Shown piece by piece: positions 9,109 to 21,268 of a stretch of 64,000 nt of DNA. The stretch is taken from NCBI GenBank assembly GCA_039707655.1, contig CM077676.1, positions 237,313,366 through 237,377,365 on the forward strand. The letters run 5' to 3'. The DNA is from Elymus sibiricus. Taxonomy: Eukaryota; Streptophyta; Magnoliopsida; Poales; Poaceae. Positions within the stretch are counted from its first letter, which is position 1. Every line of letters begins with the position of its first letter. A program made the translations under genes and the position numbers. The notes beneath the pieces are model-generated. The model saw nothing but the letters and a program-made list of their open reading frames with translations, was not told the origin of the DNA and ran no database searches.

Positions 9109-11298
9109 CTAGTTCTTCTTCTTTGGGACCCACATCAACTTGATGGGAATCCTTGGAGTTGTAGTAGCACTTGATGAAATAGAACTTGATGAAGTCTTGG
9201 GAACCCACTTGACCAAGGCTTGAGGTGCTTCTTCAAATGAGCCAATCTCCTCTTGAAGCTTGTCCTTGCCTTTTAGCTTGTGGTCTTGTGGTGGAAGATC
9301 ATCTTGAGCTTGTGTTCCCTTGAAGGAAGTAGGATCATACTTCTCTTGTTGAGGAACAAACTTCGTCTTGGGGTATTGATCTTCTTCCCACTCAACTCCA
9401 TTGGCATTTAACTTTCGTTCAAAACCAACACCTTGGTTCTTCCGGTGCCTTCCTTTCTTGCGCGCAATTTCCTCAAATTGCTTACTCCTGGCATGGCTCT
9501 TGTAGACACCTTTTTCTATAATTCCTTTCAATAGATTGTTTTCTTGCTCAAGTGTAACTTGGCTAAGAGAATCATTAGTGGAATCAATAGAACTACTAGA
9601 AGCAACAACATTGGATTTAACATTGTTATTGTTACTACTAGAGGTAGAACCCTTTTTACCCTTGTTATTAGTTTGCTTAGATTTAACTTGTGGCATAAAG
9701 GTAGACAAGAGTAAACGTTTGGCAAGATATGAAGAACTCTTCTTTCGAAGATCATCATTGATAGCTTTAAGAAACTCATGCTCTTGCTCTAAATTTAGCT
9801 TCTTGAAGCGTAGCTTCTCATGAGTTCTTAAAAGCTCTCTATGATCCTCTTGAGTTGTTTCATGAGCTAACTTAAGAGCATTTAGTTCTTTAGCTAGACG
9901 TTCAATCTCCTTCATAGCATTGTCATTCGTTTCCTCTTGACTATGGTTACTAGCATTTTCATTGTAGCTCACATCACTAGTCTTATCAACAAGTAAATCA
10001 TCATCACCAAGCAAATCATCATCATCACTATTGAAGTCAAAGTATTCGGGGTTAGATACCTTGGGGCCATTTGCCATGAAGCATCTTCCAATTCCTTCAT
10101 TTGGTGAATCAAATAGATCATAGGAGTTGGATGACACAAGAGCAAGTCCGGCAACACCTTCATCTTGACTATAGTCGGAGTTGGAGTGATAGCTTCTCTC
10201 GGAGTGGTTGTCAAAGTCGGAGCTGGAAATCCATTCACCAACATGAGCATGATGTCTTCTTCTTGTGTAGCTCTTGGATGACTTGTCCTTCCTTTCCGAA
10301 TCCTTGCTTCTTCGAGAGGATCTTCGTTCAAAATGATCATCTCTACTCCTTCTCTCCTTGTGAGGTGATTCATCTCTTTTATGTCTTCCTCTTGGTGATT
10401 CGTCTCTTTTCTTGTGAGGTGTCGTACACTCATTGGAATAGTGTCCGGGTCTTCCACAATTGTAGCAATTTTGGTCACGTCTTGATGATCTTCTCTCATA
10501 GTGTCTTGAGCTAGAGCTTCTTTCTTTTCCTTTATTCTTTTAAAACTTGCTGAACCTTTTCACCATTAGGCTTATCTCTTCATTGGATACTAGCTTGTCG
10601 CTTGAAGTTGTGGGAGCATCGGTTGAGGCTTTGTAAGCACCACTTGATTTGTTGTGTAGCTCCTCTTTGTCCTTGAGTGACATTTCATGAGCAACAATCC
10701 TTCCAATTACTTCTGTGGGCTTGAGATCTTTGTAATTTGGCATCATTTGGATCAATGTGCACACGGTGTCATATTTTCCATCCAAAGCTCTAAGGATCTT
10801 CTTGATGATGAATTTGTCGGTCATCTCTTCACTTCCTAAGCCGGAAATCTCATTTGTGATGAGAGCAAGCCTAGAGTACATTTCAGCGACTCCTTCACCA
10901 TCCTTCATCTTAAACTTGTTAAGTTGACTTTGAAGCACATCCAACTTAGATTCCTTGACGGACTCAGTACCCTCGTGCATATCAACCAAAGTATCCCAAA
11001 TTTCCTTTGCATTCTTGAGGCGGCTGATCTTGTTGAACTCCTTGGGGCACAAACTGTTGAAGCGAATGTCGCAAGCTTGAGCATTGTATTGCAACATCTT
11101 CAATTCTTCCGCGGTTGCTTCACGATCTGGTTCCTTACCATCCTCAAAGAATTCACCTTGCAAGCCAACATGAACAACAGCCCAAATGGCGGGGTTATGA
11201 CCAAGAATATGCATTTTCATCTTATGTTTCCAACTAGCAAAGTTTGTACCATCAAAATATGGACCTCTATGGTGATAGTTACCCTCACTAGACGCCAT
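9109..11298 (-). pseudogene. gag: gag, copy A (SIRE-type copia), one nonsense mutation
   Basis: Nucleocapsid/capsid polyprotein of a copia element, 729 codons plus stop. The start is the ATG at 11298, just after the PBS. It opens with the copia gag head (PYFDGTNFASWK), continues through the UBN2-type capsid region, a basic zone with a CX2CX4HX4C zinc knuckle, and long coiled-coil stretches. It ends near LMWVPKKKN at 9109. A TAA stop at 10540-10542 replaces a Tyr codon seen in copy B; the frame then stays open to the end. The gag-type C-terminal WVPK tail is followed by a stop and no protease. Copy B has exactly the same length. Confidence 0.85.
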
Positions 11299-11337
11299 AC
11301 TCTCCTAGGTTGTGAAACCAATGCAATGGAGACCAAA

Positions 11338-11349
11338 GCTCTGATACAA
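11338..11349 (-). other. Primer binding site, copy A (mutated)
   Basis: Reads TTGTATCAGAGC in element orientation, 2 bp from the LTR end. The expected initiator-Met tRNA complement is TGGTATCAGAGC, which copy B has exactly at 19472-19483. One mismatch (G to T) falls within the primer-pairing region. Confidence 0.75.
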
Positions 11350-11351
11350 CT

Positions 11352-12924
11352 TGTAGGATCGAAAGTATGTCTAGAGGGGGGTGATTAGACTACTTGACCA
11401 AATAAAAATCTATCATTTTCCCAATTTTAGTTGTGGGCAGATTTTAGCAAGTATATCAAGTCAAGCAACACCCTACACATGCAATTCTAAGAGTATAGCA
11501 GCGAAAAGTAAAACATTGCATATGTAAGTAAAGGAGGGGATCGGAGATTTCAAACGCAATGAAGACACGATGATTTTTGGCGTGGTTCCGATAGGTGGTG
11601 CTATCATACGTCCACGTTAATGGAGACTTCAACCCACGAAGGGTAACGGCTGCGCGAGTCCACGGAGGGCTCCACCCACAAAGGGTCCACGAAGAAGCAA
11701 CATTGTCTATTCCACCATGGCTTATGTCCACGAAGGACTAGCCTCACTCAGGGTAGATCTTCACGAAGTAGGCGATCTCCTTGCCCTTACAGACTCCTTG
11801 GTTCAACTCCACATGATCTTGGAGGCTCCCAAGTGACACCTAACCAATCTAGGAGACACCACTCTCCAAAAGGTAATAGACGGTGTGTTGATGATGAACT
11901 CCTTGCTCTTGTGCTTCAAATGATAGTCTCCCCAACACTCAAGAACTTCCTGACAGATTTGGAATTCGTGGAAGAAAGATTTGAGTGGAAAGCGACTTGG
12001 GCAAGGCTAGAAATCAAGGTTCAAATGGTTGGATTGGAATATCTTGATCTCAACACATGAGTAGGTGGTTTTCTCTCAGAAAATGTATTGTTGAAATGTA
12101 GGCACGTTTCGATGGCTCTCTTACTTGGTAAGAGGGTGGTGGAGGGGTATATATAGCCTCCACACGAAATCCAACTGTTACACACTCTTGACCAAACTCG
12201 GTGGCACCAATTTGAATCTCGGTGAGACCGACCTGTGCAAAAGATATGAACATTTGAAGTTTCTGTGGGACCGACTGGGAACAACTCGGAGCGACCGATG
12301 TGCAATGGTAGGGCAAAACCTTGTTTCGGTGGCACCGATTGCAACATCTCGGTGAGACCGAAATAATTGCAACAGGCAATAGAAAGTTGGTCAAGCCATC
12401 TCGGTGGCACTGATTGCAAACTCGGTTAGACTAAAATAATTGCAATAGGCAACAGAGAGTTGGCCAGGCCATCTCGGTGAGACCGAGATCCATATCGGTG
12501 GATCCGATTTGTTAGGGTTTGGCTTGTGGCACTGTCTTAATGAACTCGGTGGGTCTGGATGAATAGGATTCGGTGTAACTGAGTTAGACTTTGGAACTTT
12601 GGATAAGTTTGGATAGAGAAAGTGGATGTGGGTTTTGGAGCAACATCACTAAGAACTTGAGCAAATAGATCATTATCAAAACCTCATCCCCTTTTAATAG
12701 TATTGGCTTTCCTATGGACTCAATGTGATCTTGGATCACTAAACCAAAAATGAAGAGTCTTGAGCTTTTCCCAATGTATGTCCTTAGCATTTTGAAGGGT
12801 CCACATTCCCTTGCCATGCCAATCATTGAACTTCCTAAAATCTTTCACTTGAATGTTTATTAGTTCAATGAGATATATGTTGTAATGAATTACCAAAACC
12901 ACCAAGGGAGCAAATGCACTTTCA
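11352..12924 (-). repeat. LTR 2 (middle LTR) of the tandem element
   Basis: Same ends as LTR 1 and LTR 3 (TGTAGGATCG ... CACTTTCA on the plus strand), 1573 bp. It has a PBS on its lower side and a PPT on its upper side, so it serves as 5' LTR for unit A and 3' LTR for unit B. It has no TSD. The TATA box is at 12148-12155 and the palindrome array at about 12190-12580. Confidence 0.9.
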
Positions 12925-13422
12925 ATCTCCCCCTTTTTGGTAATTGATCACAACATATAGATCAATGCTTCGATAGAGGATATAATCAATGAATAATTTC
13001 GTCGCTTTGAGAAGGATGTGATAAGCAAGAGCTCCCCCTAAATTTGTGCATTCTTTAGAATTTGCGTTTGAATGCAAATGCACAATCGATTAGGATCATG
13101 GGTTACTCTTCCATGTCACATACAACTTGGTGGAGCGCACAAAATGATATGAGTGGAATAATAAGCACGCATCACCAAAACACATGTGAATGATCATACA
13201 TAGATAGAGATAAAGATAACCAATGTGCATAACATGTAGCATAGTATGATCAAACACACAAATAACCAACGTAGTCTCAAGCATAAGGAACAAAGTAGCA
13301 AGCACACAATCAAACACTCTCAAAAGAAATCAAACAAAGCAAAAGACAAGACGCTCTCTCTCGAAGCCCCCTTTGGCAACAAGTACGAAAAAGCTCGAAT
13401 AGGTATAGAGCTAGTCGTCACT
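12925..13422. other. PPT and 3' untranslated region of internal unit B
   Basis: The PPT at 12925-12939 reads AAAAAGGGGGAGAT in element orientation and abuts the LTR start. The remainder is AT-rich and non-coding, nearly identical to 4807-5310, with a 22-bp deletion after GAAGCC near 13370. Confidence 0.6.
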
Positions 13423-15483
13423 CTAGGCATGATCTCCGGCAGCTCCTAGAGGTGAAGATCTCTGGCTGGTAGCTCCGGTGTGCGTAGACGGCGTTGAGAT
13501 CACTGCGTCTGCAAAGGCTTCGGTTGAAGTCTGCTGTGCTGGTGGAGTGGACACTGGAGGAGGAACTGATGGAGCAGCAGCTGGTGTAGAAACTGTAGTC
13601 CTCACATCTGCAGTGGGTATAGCAGCAGACCTTGGTGCCCTAGGCACTGACTGAAATATGTCGGTGGTTGGTCTCTCATCCCCACGGTCAGACTCTCTGA
13701 CTCTATCCACATCTCTCTGTAGCTTCTCTATGGTGGTCTGGATCTCTATGACTTTGACATCAACATCATAAAATTTTGTTTCCACAATCCGCTCTAAACT
13801 TGCCTGATTCTTGAGAAGGTTGGCCAGACTTTGTTCAATCCTCTGGGTGGCTTCAAGCAAATAAGTCATCTGATCCGACTTAGTCTTGAGTTGAGCTGTA
13901 GATGAGCTAGGAGCTGATGCTTCCTTTGCTGCCTTGGCTGCTTCAATCTTTGTCTGTGCCTCAACAGAAGTAGGGTGAGAAGGATCCATCACCACTACAT
14001 TATCCTCAAACTCAGGAAACAGTGGAGGTGCTCTTTGTCAAGAAGATATGTGCTCGTTCCAACCTTGGAATTGATGAACAACTGAATGTGCGGAGCAAAA
14101 CCACATGACCTCTTTTGGTCAGCTGCTGTCCTTTTTATGGTCTCAACTATTAGACTCATAACCTTGAATTTCTGAGGTACATCAAATAGGTGCAGCATGT
14201 TGATGGAGTGGCCATGAATCATCTTGTCATCTCCAGATTTGGGCATCAAAGTGTGCCTCAAAATAATGTTGGTAGTGGCCAAACCAGGTAGTAAATGCTT
14301 CACTGACCCTAGCTTGTGTGTCTCAAGATCCTTATCTAGTATAGGATTGTACATGTTCTTCATGGAATTGTGATCCATCTTGGGCTTGGCATAGACATCA
14401 ACATCGTCCTCTTCTTCCTTAGGGGCTTCAAGAAGGGCAGCCCACTCAGTGATGGAAGACTGGTATCTCACACCTTCAGTCATCCACACTATTTTCCCAT
14501 CTGGATAGAAGTGTGCTGTGGAATAAAATTGCATTATCATCTCATCACTCCATGATGTAAGCTTCCTTCCTATGAAGGTATCAACTCCAGCAAGCTTGAA
14601 ACTTTCATGCACATGAGGAAAGTTGTCCTCATTCTCATCAATGTATTCCCACTTGACCCATCTCATGTCACTGACTATTGGCTTCTTGTCTAGCAGCACT
14701 GTCTCATAGAAGTCTTGTTGCTCTCTAGTGTGAAACCTATAGTCACAAGCTGTTCTTCTCCTGACAGAGTAAGGATCACTCTCTCTCCATTTCCCCAGAC
14801 CATTGTCCCTTCTTGCCTTCATATCCTCTGCAATAGGATGAGTGTCATCATGATCAGGCAACTTGGGCCTTGAGCACTAGTGGCTCATCATCAACTTCAG
14901 CTTCAGGCACTGGGGCCTTGTTTTTCTCTTTAGCAGAAACATCTCTTGTGGTTCTCTTAGGTCTGGTTGTTGTAGCTTTCTTTGTCTTGGAGGAGGTGCT
15001 GGATTGCATTGCACTTGCCATAAGCTTTTGTTGCTTTGCAGGAGGTGGATTTGCTGGTTCTTCCTCATCAGTAGCATCATCTCTCCTCATGGAGGTTGGT
15101 TTGAAGATCACATGTGCAGTTTGTTTCCTTTTTCTTTTCTTGCTTGCAACTTTGGCTTTTGAGCCACTTGGCTCCTCAAGAGTGAGTTTCATTCCTTTCT
15201 TGGCTGCAGATGATTCTGACATCTTTCTAGTAACTCCTCTTTCTTTTCTTGTGCCATATTCCTTGGCAACAACTGCTGGCTTCTTCTTCATGGAGGTGGC
15301 CTCCTCAGCTGCAAAGTCCTCATCATCATCATCTGAATTTCTCTTCTTTTTGGACCGGGTGGCAGCCTTGGGCAATTCAGGAGAACTCCTTTCTCCTTCA
15401 TAATAACTCTCCTTAGGGCTTGACCCTGCACTCAGCTTTGCTGATCTTTTTGACATGTTCTGGCTATCACTTGCTTCAGACAT
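13423..15483 (-). pseudogene. Second ORF, copy B, frameshifted
   Basis: Same protein as the unit A copy (5311-7381). N-terminal charged part 15483-14854, globular part 14861-13995, coiled-coil and Ala/Pro-rich C-terminal part 13995-13423. The frame change between the first two parts is at the same site as in copy A, so it predates the tandem duplication. Copy B has a further private 1-bp deletion near 14030 (GTGGAGG where A has GTGGAAGG), which shifts the frame before the coiled coil. It lacks the two TAG codons of copy A at the linker, so the two copies are broken differently. Confidence 0.6.
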
Positions 15484-17242
15484 CTTGCAAACAGACCCTG
15501 TGAATAGATTGGTATGGGCAGAGTAGATGAGTTATCACAAAAAGACAGCTGGTTTTTGAAAATGTGAGTTCAAATCTTAGTTTCAACTTTTCACAGAAGG
15601 GATTTTGGATCCTCCGAGTTGATCATTTCGGTGATACCGTAGCACTCAACAGAAACATGGCACACAGTTTCGATCAGACCGATTTGCGGCTCGGTGTCTC
15701 CGATATGCTAGGGTTTCATAGAAACTTACTTTCGGTCTCACCGATTCGTACAACTCGGTGGCACCGAGGGGTACTAGTGCAATGGCTAAAGCCAAATCAG
15801 TGACTCCAAAAGTTTCAATTCGGTTGGTCTGAGATGCATTCTACGAAAACTTAAACCTAATTTTTTTTGCTCGAATCTAATCTAAGGAGTTTTATATGAG
15901 GAAAGAGCATTCCAAACTGTGGCATGAATCATGGCGAAAACCCTAGTGCATAGAATCATAAATTGAAGCACAAGGGGATCGGATTTTACCCTAACTTGGC
16001 GCAAACCCTCTACGGCGACAACGGAGGGAAAGGTTTCCATTGACATCAACGGAATCCAACGGCGAAGGCGCGCTGGACGCAAGGGCGACAGTCCAGAGAC
16101 CTGGCGACGGCAGCAGTGGGGCCCGGGTTCGAAGGGGTTTGAGAAATTTCAAACGAATGGACCCGCTGGATATATATACCCACAGGCTATCGGTGGCTCC
16201 GATTTGAAGTGAATCGGTGGCACCGAGACGAGCAACTGCTTGCAGTTAGGCGTATCGGTGGCTCCGAGACAGTTCATGTCGGTTGCACCGAGATGGAAAA
16301 TCTGATCAGTCTAAATGGTATGGGTGAGACCGAATGAGAGTGAGTTGGTCTAACCGAAAGTCATCTAGAAGGTTTTGGAGTTCAGTCCTTTGCAGATCGG
16401 CAACTCCGAGTGCACCTCACCCGGAGGGTCCGAAAAAGACTTGTTCATTTTTTGTGATATAGCAAGAATAGAATTTGAGACAAGAAAGAATAGATAGCTA
16501 GAGAGGGTTCCTAGGCATTCTTGTACATCCACTTAGCCAGAAAAACCAAGACAATCAAAACAACAAATGAATGTTCTTGAATGAAGAGAAATATGCATTC
16601 TAACATGCTCACACAAAAAGATAGCAAATGAAATATGTGTCAAACATGCACAACCAATTCTAGCATCTATCAACAAATTGGCGATGACATAGTCATCTAT
16701 ATATGAGTATATTGACTTAGGAGTCAAATGAAAACATTTGATCATAGGTCATACTCATCGTTTAAGCACAAGTGGGGTTACCACTTTTACATAAAGCATT
16801 AATGTGTTCACACCATTAGAGTTGCTTTAGCTCAAGTCTTAGAGCAAAGCTCCCCCTAGATGTGATACCCCCCCCCCAAAAAAAAAGAGGGATAAACTAA
16901 CCTTGGGTTTTGTCGATGATGACTTCATGTAGATGTTGAAGATGTGGATGCTCAATGTTGATGTAGACCATCAAGAGTTGGGAGCAATCCTTGGAGTTTT
17001 GCACTTTCAATACCTGCATGGGTTAGTCCCACACAAGGAACACACAAAGATATCCATAGACATAGAGTGAAATGCACATATGATGATGTCCATGAATGCA
17101 TTGAATACCTTGTCCCTTGTCTTACCAACAAGAGGGTTTGTGACTCCATGAACTAGTGCAAGATATTGAAGTTGGTTGCACAAGTTCTTGCCATAAATGA
17201 ATGTGAGTGAAGTTTGTTGGCGGAGTCACCCTCAAGAACTCT
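15484..17242. other. Spacer between gag and second ORF, unit B
   Basis: Counterpart of 7382-9108 with the same elements: TCGGT-N3-ACCGA palindromes at about 15625-15810 and 16190-16440, internal TATA-like box at 16170-16178, and a C10A9 run near 16868-16886. No coding region is supported. Confidence 0.6.
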
Positions 17243-19432
17243 CTAGTTCTTCTTCTTTGGGACCCACATCAACTTGATGGGAATCCTTGGAGTTGTAGTA
17301 GCACTTGATGAAGTAGAACTTGATGAAGTCTTGGGAACCCACTTGACCAAGGCTTGAGGTGCTTCTTCAAATGAGCCAATCTCCTCTTGAAGCTTGTCCT
17401 TGCCTTTTAGCTTGTGGTCTTGTGGTGGAAGATCATCTTGAGCTTGTGTTCCCTTGAAAGAAGTAGGATCATACTTCTCTATTTGTGGAACATACTCCGT
17501 CTTGGGGTATTGATCTTCTTCCCACTCAACTCCATTGGCATTTAACTTTCATTCAAAACCAACACCTTGGTTCTTCCGGTGTCTTCCTTGCTTGCGCACA
17601 ATTTCCTCAAATTGCTTACTCCTGGCATGGCTCTTGTAGACACCTTTTTCTATAATTCCTTTCAATAGATTGTTTTCTTGCTCAAGTGTAACTTGGCTAA
17701 GAGAATCATTAGTGGAATCAATAGAACTACTAGAAGCAACAACATTGGATTTAACATTGTTATTGTTACTACTAGAGGTAGAACCCTTTTTACCCTTGTT
17801 ATTAGTTTGCTTAGATTTAACTTGTGGCATAAAGGTAGACAAGAGTAAACGTTTGGCAAGATATGAAGAACTCTTCTTTCGAAGATCATCATTGATAACT
17901 TTAAGAAACTCATGCTCTTGCTCTAAATTTAGCTTCTCGAAGCGTAGCTTCTCATGAGTTCTTAAAAGCTCTCTATGATCCTCTTGAGTTGTTTCATGAG
18001 CTAACTTAAGAGCATTTAGTTCTTTAGCTAGACGTTCAATCTCCTTCATAGCATTGTCATTCATTTCCTCTTGACTATGGTTACTAGCATTTTCATTGTA
18101 GCTCACATCACTAGTCTTATCAACAAGTAAATCATCATCACCAAGCAAATCATCATCATAACTATTGAAGTCAAAGTATTCGGTGTGTGATACCTTGGGG
18201 CCATTTGCCATGAAGCATCTTCCAATTCCTTCATTTGGTGAATCAAATATATCATAGGAGTTGGATGACACAAGAGCAAGTCCGGCAACACCTTCATCTT
18301 GACTATAGTCGGAGTTAGAGTGATAGCTTCTCTCGGAGTGGTTGTCAGAGTCGGAGCTGGAAATCCATTCACCAACATGAGCATGATGTCTTCTTCTTGT
18401 GTAGCTCTTGGATGACTTGTCCTTCCTTTCCGAATCCTTGCTTCTTCGAGAGGATCTTCGTTCATAACGATCATCTCTACTCCTTCTCTCCTTGTGAGGT
18501 GATTCATCTCTTCTATGTCTTCCTCTTGGTGATTCGTCTCTTTTCTTGTGAGGTGTCATACACTCATTGGAATAGTGTCCGGGTCTTCCACAATTGTAGC
18601 AATATTGGTCACGTCTTGATGATCTTCTCTCATAGTGTCTTGAGCTAGAGCTTCTTTCTTTTCCTTTATTCTTGTAAAACTTGTTGAACCTTTTCACCAT
18701 TAGGCTTATCTCTTCATTGGATACTAACTTGTCGCTTGAAGTTGTGGGAGCATCGGTTGAGGCTTTGTAAGCACCACTTGATTTGTTGTGTAGCTCCTCT
18801 TTGTCCTTGAGTGACATTTCATGAGCAACAATCCTTCCAATTACTTCCGTGGGCTTGAGATCTTTGTAATTTGGCATCATTTGGATCAATGTGCACACGG
18901 TATCATATTTTCCATACAAAGCTCTAAGGATCTTCTTGATGATGAATTTGTCGGTCATCTGTTCACTTCCTAAGCCGGCAATCACATTTGTGATGAGAGC
19001 AAGCCTAGAGTACATTTCAGCGACTCCTTCACCATCCTTCATCTTAAACTTGTTAAGTTGACTTTAAAGCACATCCAACTTAGATACCTTGACGGGCTCG
19101 GTACCCTCATGCATATCAACCAAAGTATCCCAAAGTTCCTTTGCATTCTCGAGGCGGCTGATCTTGTTTAACTCCTCGGGGCACAAACCGTTGAAGAGAA
19201 TGTCGCAAGCTTGAGCATTGTATTGCAACATCTTCAATTCTTCCGCGGTTTCTTCACGATCCGGTTCCTTACTATCCTCCAAGAATTCACCTTGCAAGCC
19301 AACATGAACAACAGCCCAAACGGTAGGGTTATGACCAAGAATATGCATTTTCATCATATGTTTCTAACTAGCAAAGTTTGTACCATCAAAATATGGACCT
19401 CTACGGTGATAGTTACCCTCACTAGACGCCAT
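17243..19432 (-). pseudogene. gag: gag, copy B (SIRE-type copia), three nonsense mutations
   Basis: Same length as copy A (2190 nt, ATG at 19432, stop at 17243-17245). The zinc knuckle (CYNCGRPGHYSNEC) is intact at about residues 278-291. It is followed by Arg/Ser-rich and acidic segments, then coiled coil and Asn/Ser-rich stretches. Three in-frame stops interrupt it: TAG for Trp near 19365, TAA for Gln at 19064-19066 and TGA for Arg at 17549-17551. All three are transitions relative to copy A. The longest uninterrupted piece, 19042-17549, covers most of the capsid C-terminus, the knuckle and the coiled coils. Confidence 0.85.
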
Positions 19433-19471
19433 ACTCTCCTAGGTTGTGAAACCAATGCAATGGAGACCAAA

Positions 19472-19483
19472 GCTCTGATACCA
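19472..19483 (-). other. Primer binding site, copy B
   Basis: TGGTATCAGAGC in element orientation, 2 bp from the end of LTR 3. This is the exact complement of the initiator-Met tRNA 3' end, the standard primer for plant copia elements. Confidence 0.88.
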
Positions 19484-19485
19484 CT

Positions 19486-21062
19486 TGTAGGATCGAAAGT
19501 ATGTCTAGACGGGGGTGATTAGACTACTTGACCAAATAAAAATCTATCATTTTCCCAATTTTAGTTGTGGGAAGATTTTATCAAGTATATCAAGTCAAGC
19601 AACACCCTACACATGCAATTCTAAGAGTATAGCAGCGGAAAGTAAAACATTGCATATGTAAGTAAAGGAGGGGATCGGTGATTTCAAACGCAGTGAAGAC
19701 ACGATGATTTTTGGCGTGGTTCCGATAGGTGGTGCTATCGTACGTCCACATTGATGGAGACTTCAACCCATGAAGGGTAACGGCTGCGCGAGTCCATGGA
19801 GGGCTCCACCCACAAAGGGTCCACGAAGAAACAACCTTGTCTATTCCACCATGGCTTACGTCCACGAAGGACTAGCCTCACTCGGGGTAGATCTTCATGA
19901 AGTAGGCGATCTCCTTGCCCTTACAAACTCCTTGGTTCAACTCCACATGATCTTGGAGGCTCCCAAGTGACACCTAACCAATCTAGGAGACACCACTCTC
20001 CAAAAGGTAATAGAAGGTGTGTTGATGATGAACTCCTTGCTCTTGTGCTTCAAATGATAGTCTCCCCAACACTCAAGAACTTCCTCATAGATTTGGAATT
20101 GGTGGAAGAAAGATTTGAGTGGAAAGCGACTTGGGGAAGGCTAGAAATGAAGGTTCAAATGGTTGGATTGGAATATCTTGATCTCAACACATGAGTAGGT
20201 GGTTCTCTCTCAGAAAATGTATGGTGAAAATGTAGGCACGTTCTGATGGCTCTCTTACTTGGTAAGAGGGTGGTGGAGGGGTATATATAGCCTCCACGCG
20301 AAATCCAACCGTTACACACTCTTGACCAAACTTGGTGGCACCGATTTGAATCTCGGTGAGACCGACCTGTGCAAAAGATATGAACGTTTGAAGTTTTGGT
20401 GTGACCGACTAGGAACAACTCGGAGCGACCGATGTGCAATGGTAGGGCAAAGCCTCGTTTCGGTGGCACCAATTGCAACATCTCGGTGAGACCGAAATAA
20501 TTGCAACAGGCAACAGAAAGTTGGTCAAGCCATCTCGATGGCACCGATTGCAAACTTGGTTAGACCGAAATAATTGCAATAGGCAACAGAGAGTTGGCCA
20601 GGCCATCTCGGTGAGACCGAGATCCATATCGGTGGATCCGATTGTTAGGGTTTGGCTTGTGGCACTGTCTTAATGAACTCGGTGGGTCCGGATGAATAGG
20701 ATTCGGTGGAACCGAGTTAGACTTTGGAACTTTGGACAAGTTTGGATAGAGAAAGTGGCTGAGGGTTTTGGAGCAACATCACTAAGCACTTGAGCAAATA
20801 GATCATTATCAAAACCTCATCCCCTTTTAATAGTATTGGCTTTCCTATGGACTCAATGTGATCTTGGATCACTAAACCAAAAATGAAGAGTCTTGAGCTT
20901 TTCCAATGTATGTCCTTAGCATTTTGAAGGGTCCACATTCCCTAGTCCTTGCCATGCCAATCATTGAACTTCTTGAAATCTTTCACTTGAATGTTTATTA
21001 GTTCAATGAGATATATGTTTTAATGAATTACCAAAACCACCAAGGGAGCAAATGCACTTTCA
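19486..21062 (-). repeat. LTR 3 (5' LTR) of the tandem element
   Basis: 1577 bp, ends TGTAGGATCG ... CACTTTCA on the plus strand, followed directly by the TSD TTAAG (21063-21067). TATA box at 20282-20289, palindromes at about 20330-20720. As the 5' LTR it would drive transcription of the whole array towards lower coordinates. Confidence 0.9.
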
Positions 21063-21268
21063 TTAAGGATCATATATTTTGAAGGTTTAATAATTATGCT
21101 TCTTATATTCATGGATATTATTATGTTGATATTGTTACTTCATCGTTTCTCAATATTTATACCGTAAAGAGATTAAATGATACACATGTTAGGTAGCATT
21201 CAACAACAAAAATTCTGTTTTTATCATTTACCTACTCGAGGATGAGCAGGAATTAAGCTTGGGGATGC
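21063..21268 (+). mobile_element. Athila-type gypsy element, 3'UTR, right part, with PPT
   Basis: Resumes the element interrupted at 3212. The words CTACTCGAGGATGAGCAGG and AAGCTTGGGGATGC (21255-21268) are the usual end of an Athila-type internal region. The latter is the PPT and abuts the LTR start TGATACG. Confidence 0.75.

Larger units (their letters stand above)
3213..21062 (-). mobile_element. Tandem copia element: LTR-internal-LTR-internal-LTR, pol-less
   Basis: Three LTRs of about 1.58 kb (3213-4791, 11352-12924, 19486-21062) alternate with two internal regions of about 6.56 kb. All run in minus orientation. The 5-bp TSD TTAAG lies only outside the array (3208-3212 and 21063-21067); the middle LTR has no TSD. 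This is the structure expected after unequal recombination between LTRs of one insertion. Each internal region holds, in order, a PBS, gag, spacer, second ORF and PPT, with no protease, integrase, RT or RNase H. The copies differ by scattered substitutions and a 22-bp deletion (copy B lacks bases present at about 5235-5256), so this is not simply one sequence assembled twice. Best read as a non-autonomous relative of SIRE/Maximus. Confidence 0.88.

Noticed and set aside
3213..21062. The tandem array as an assembly duplication
   Set aside because: The copies differ at many scattered positions, in a 22-bp deletion and in which reading frames are broken, so they are separate genomic copies. Long reads would settle it.
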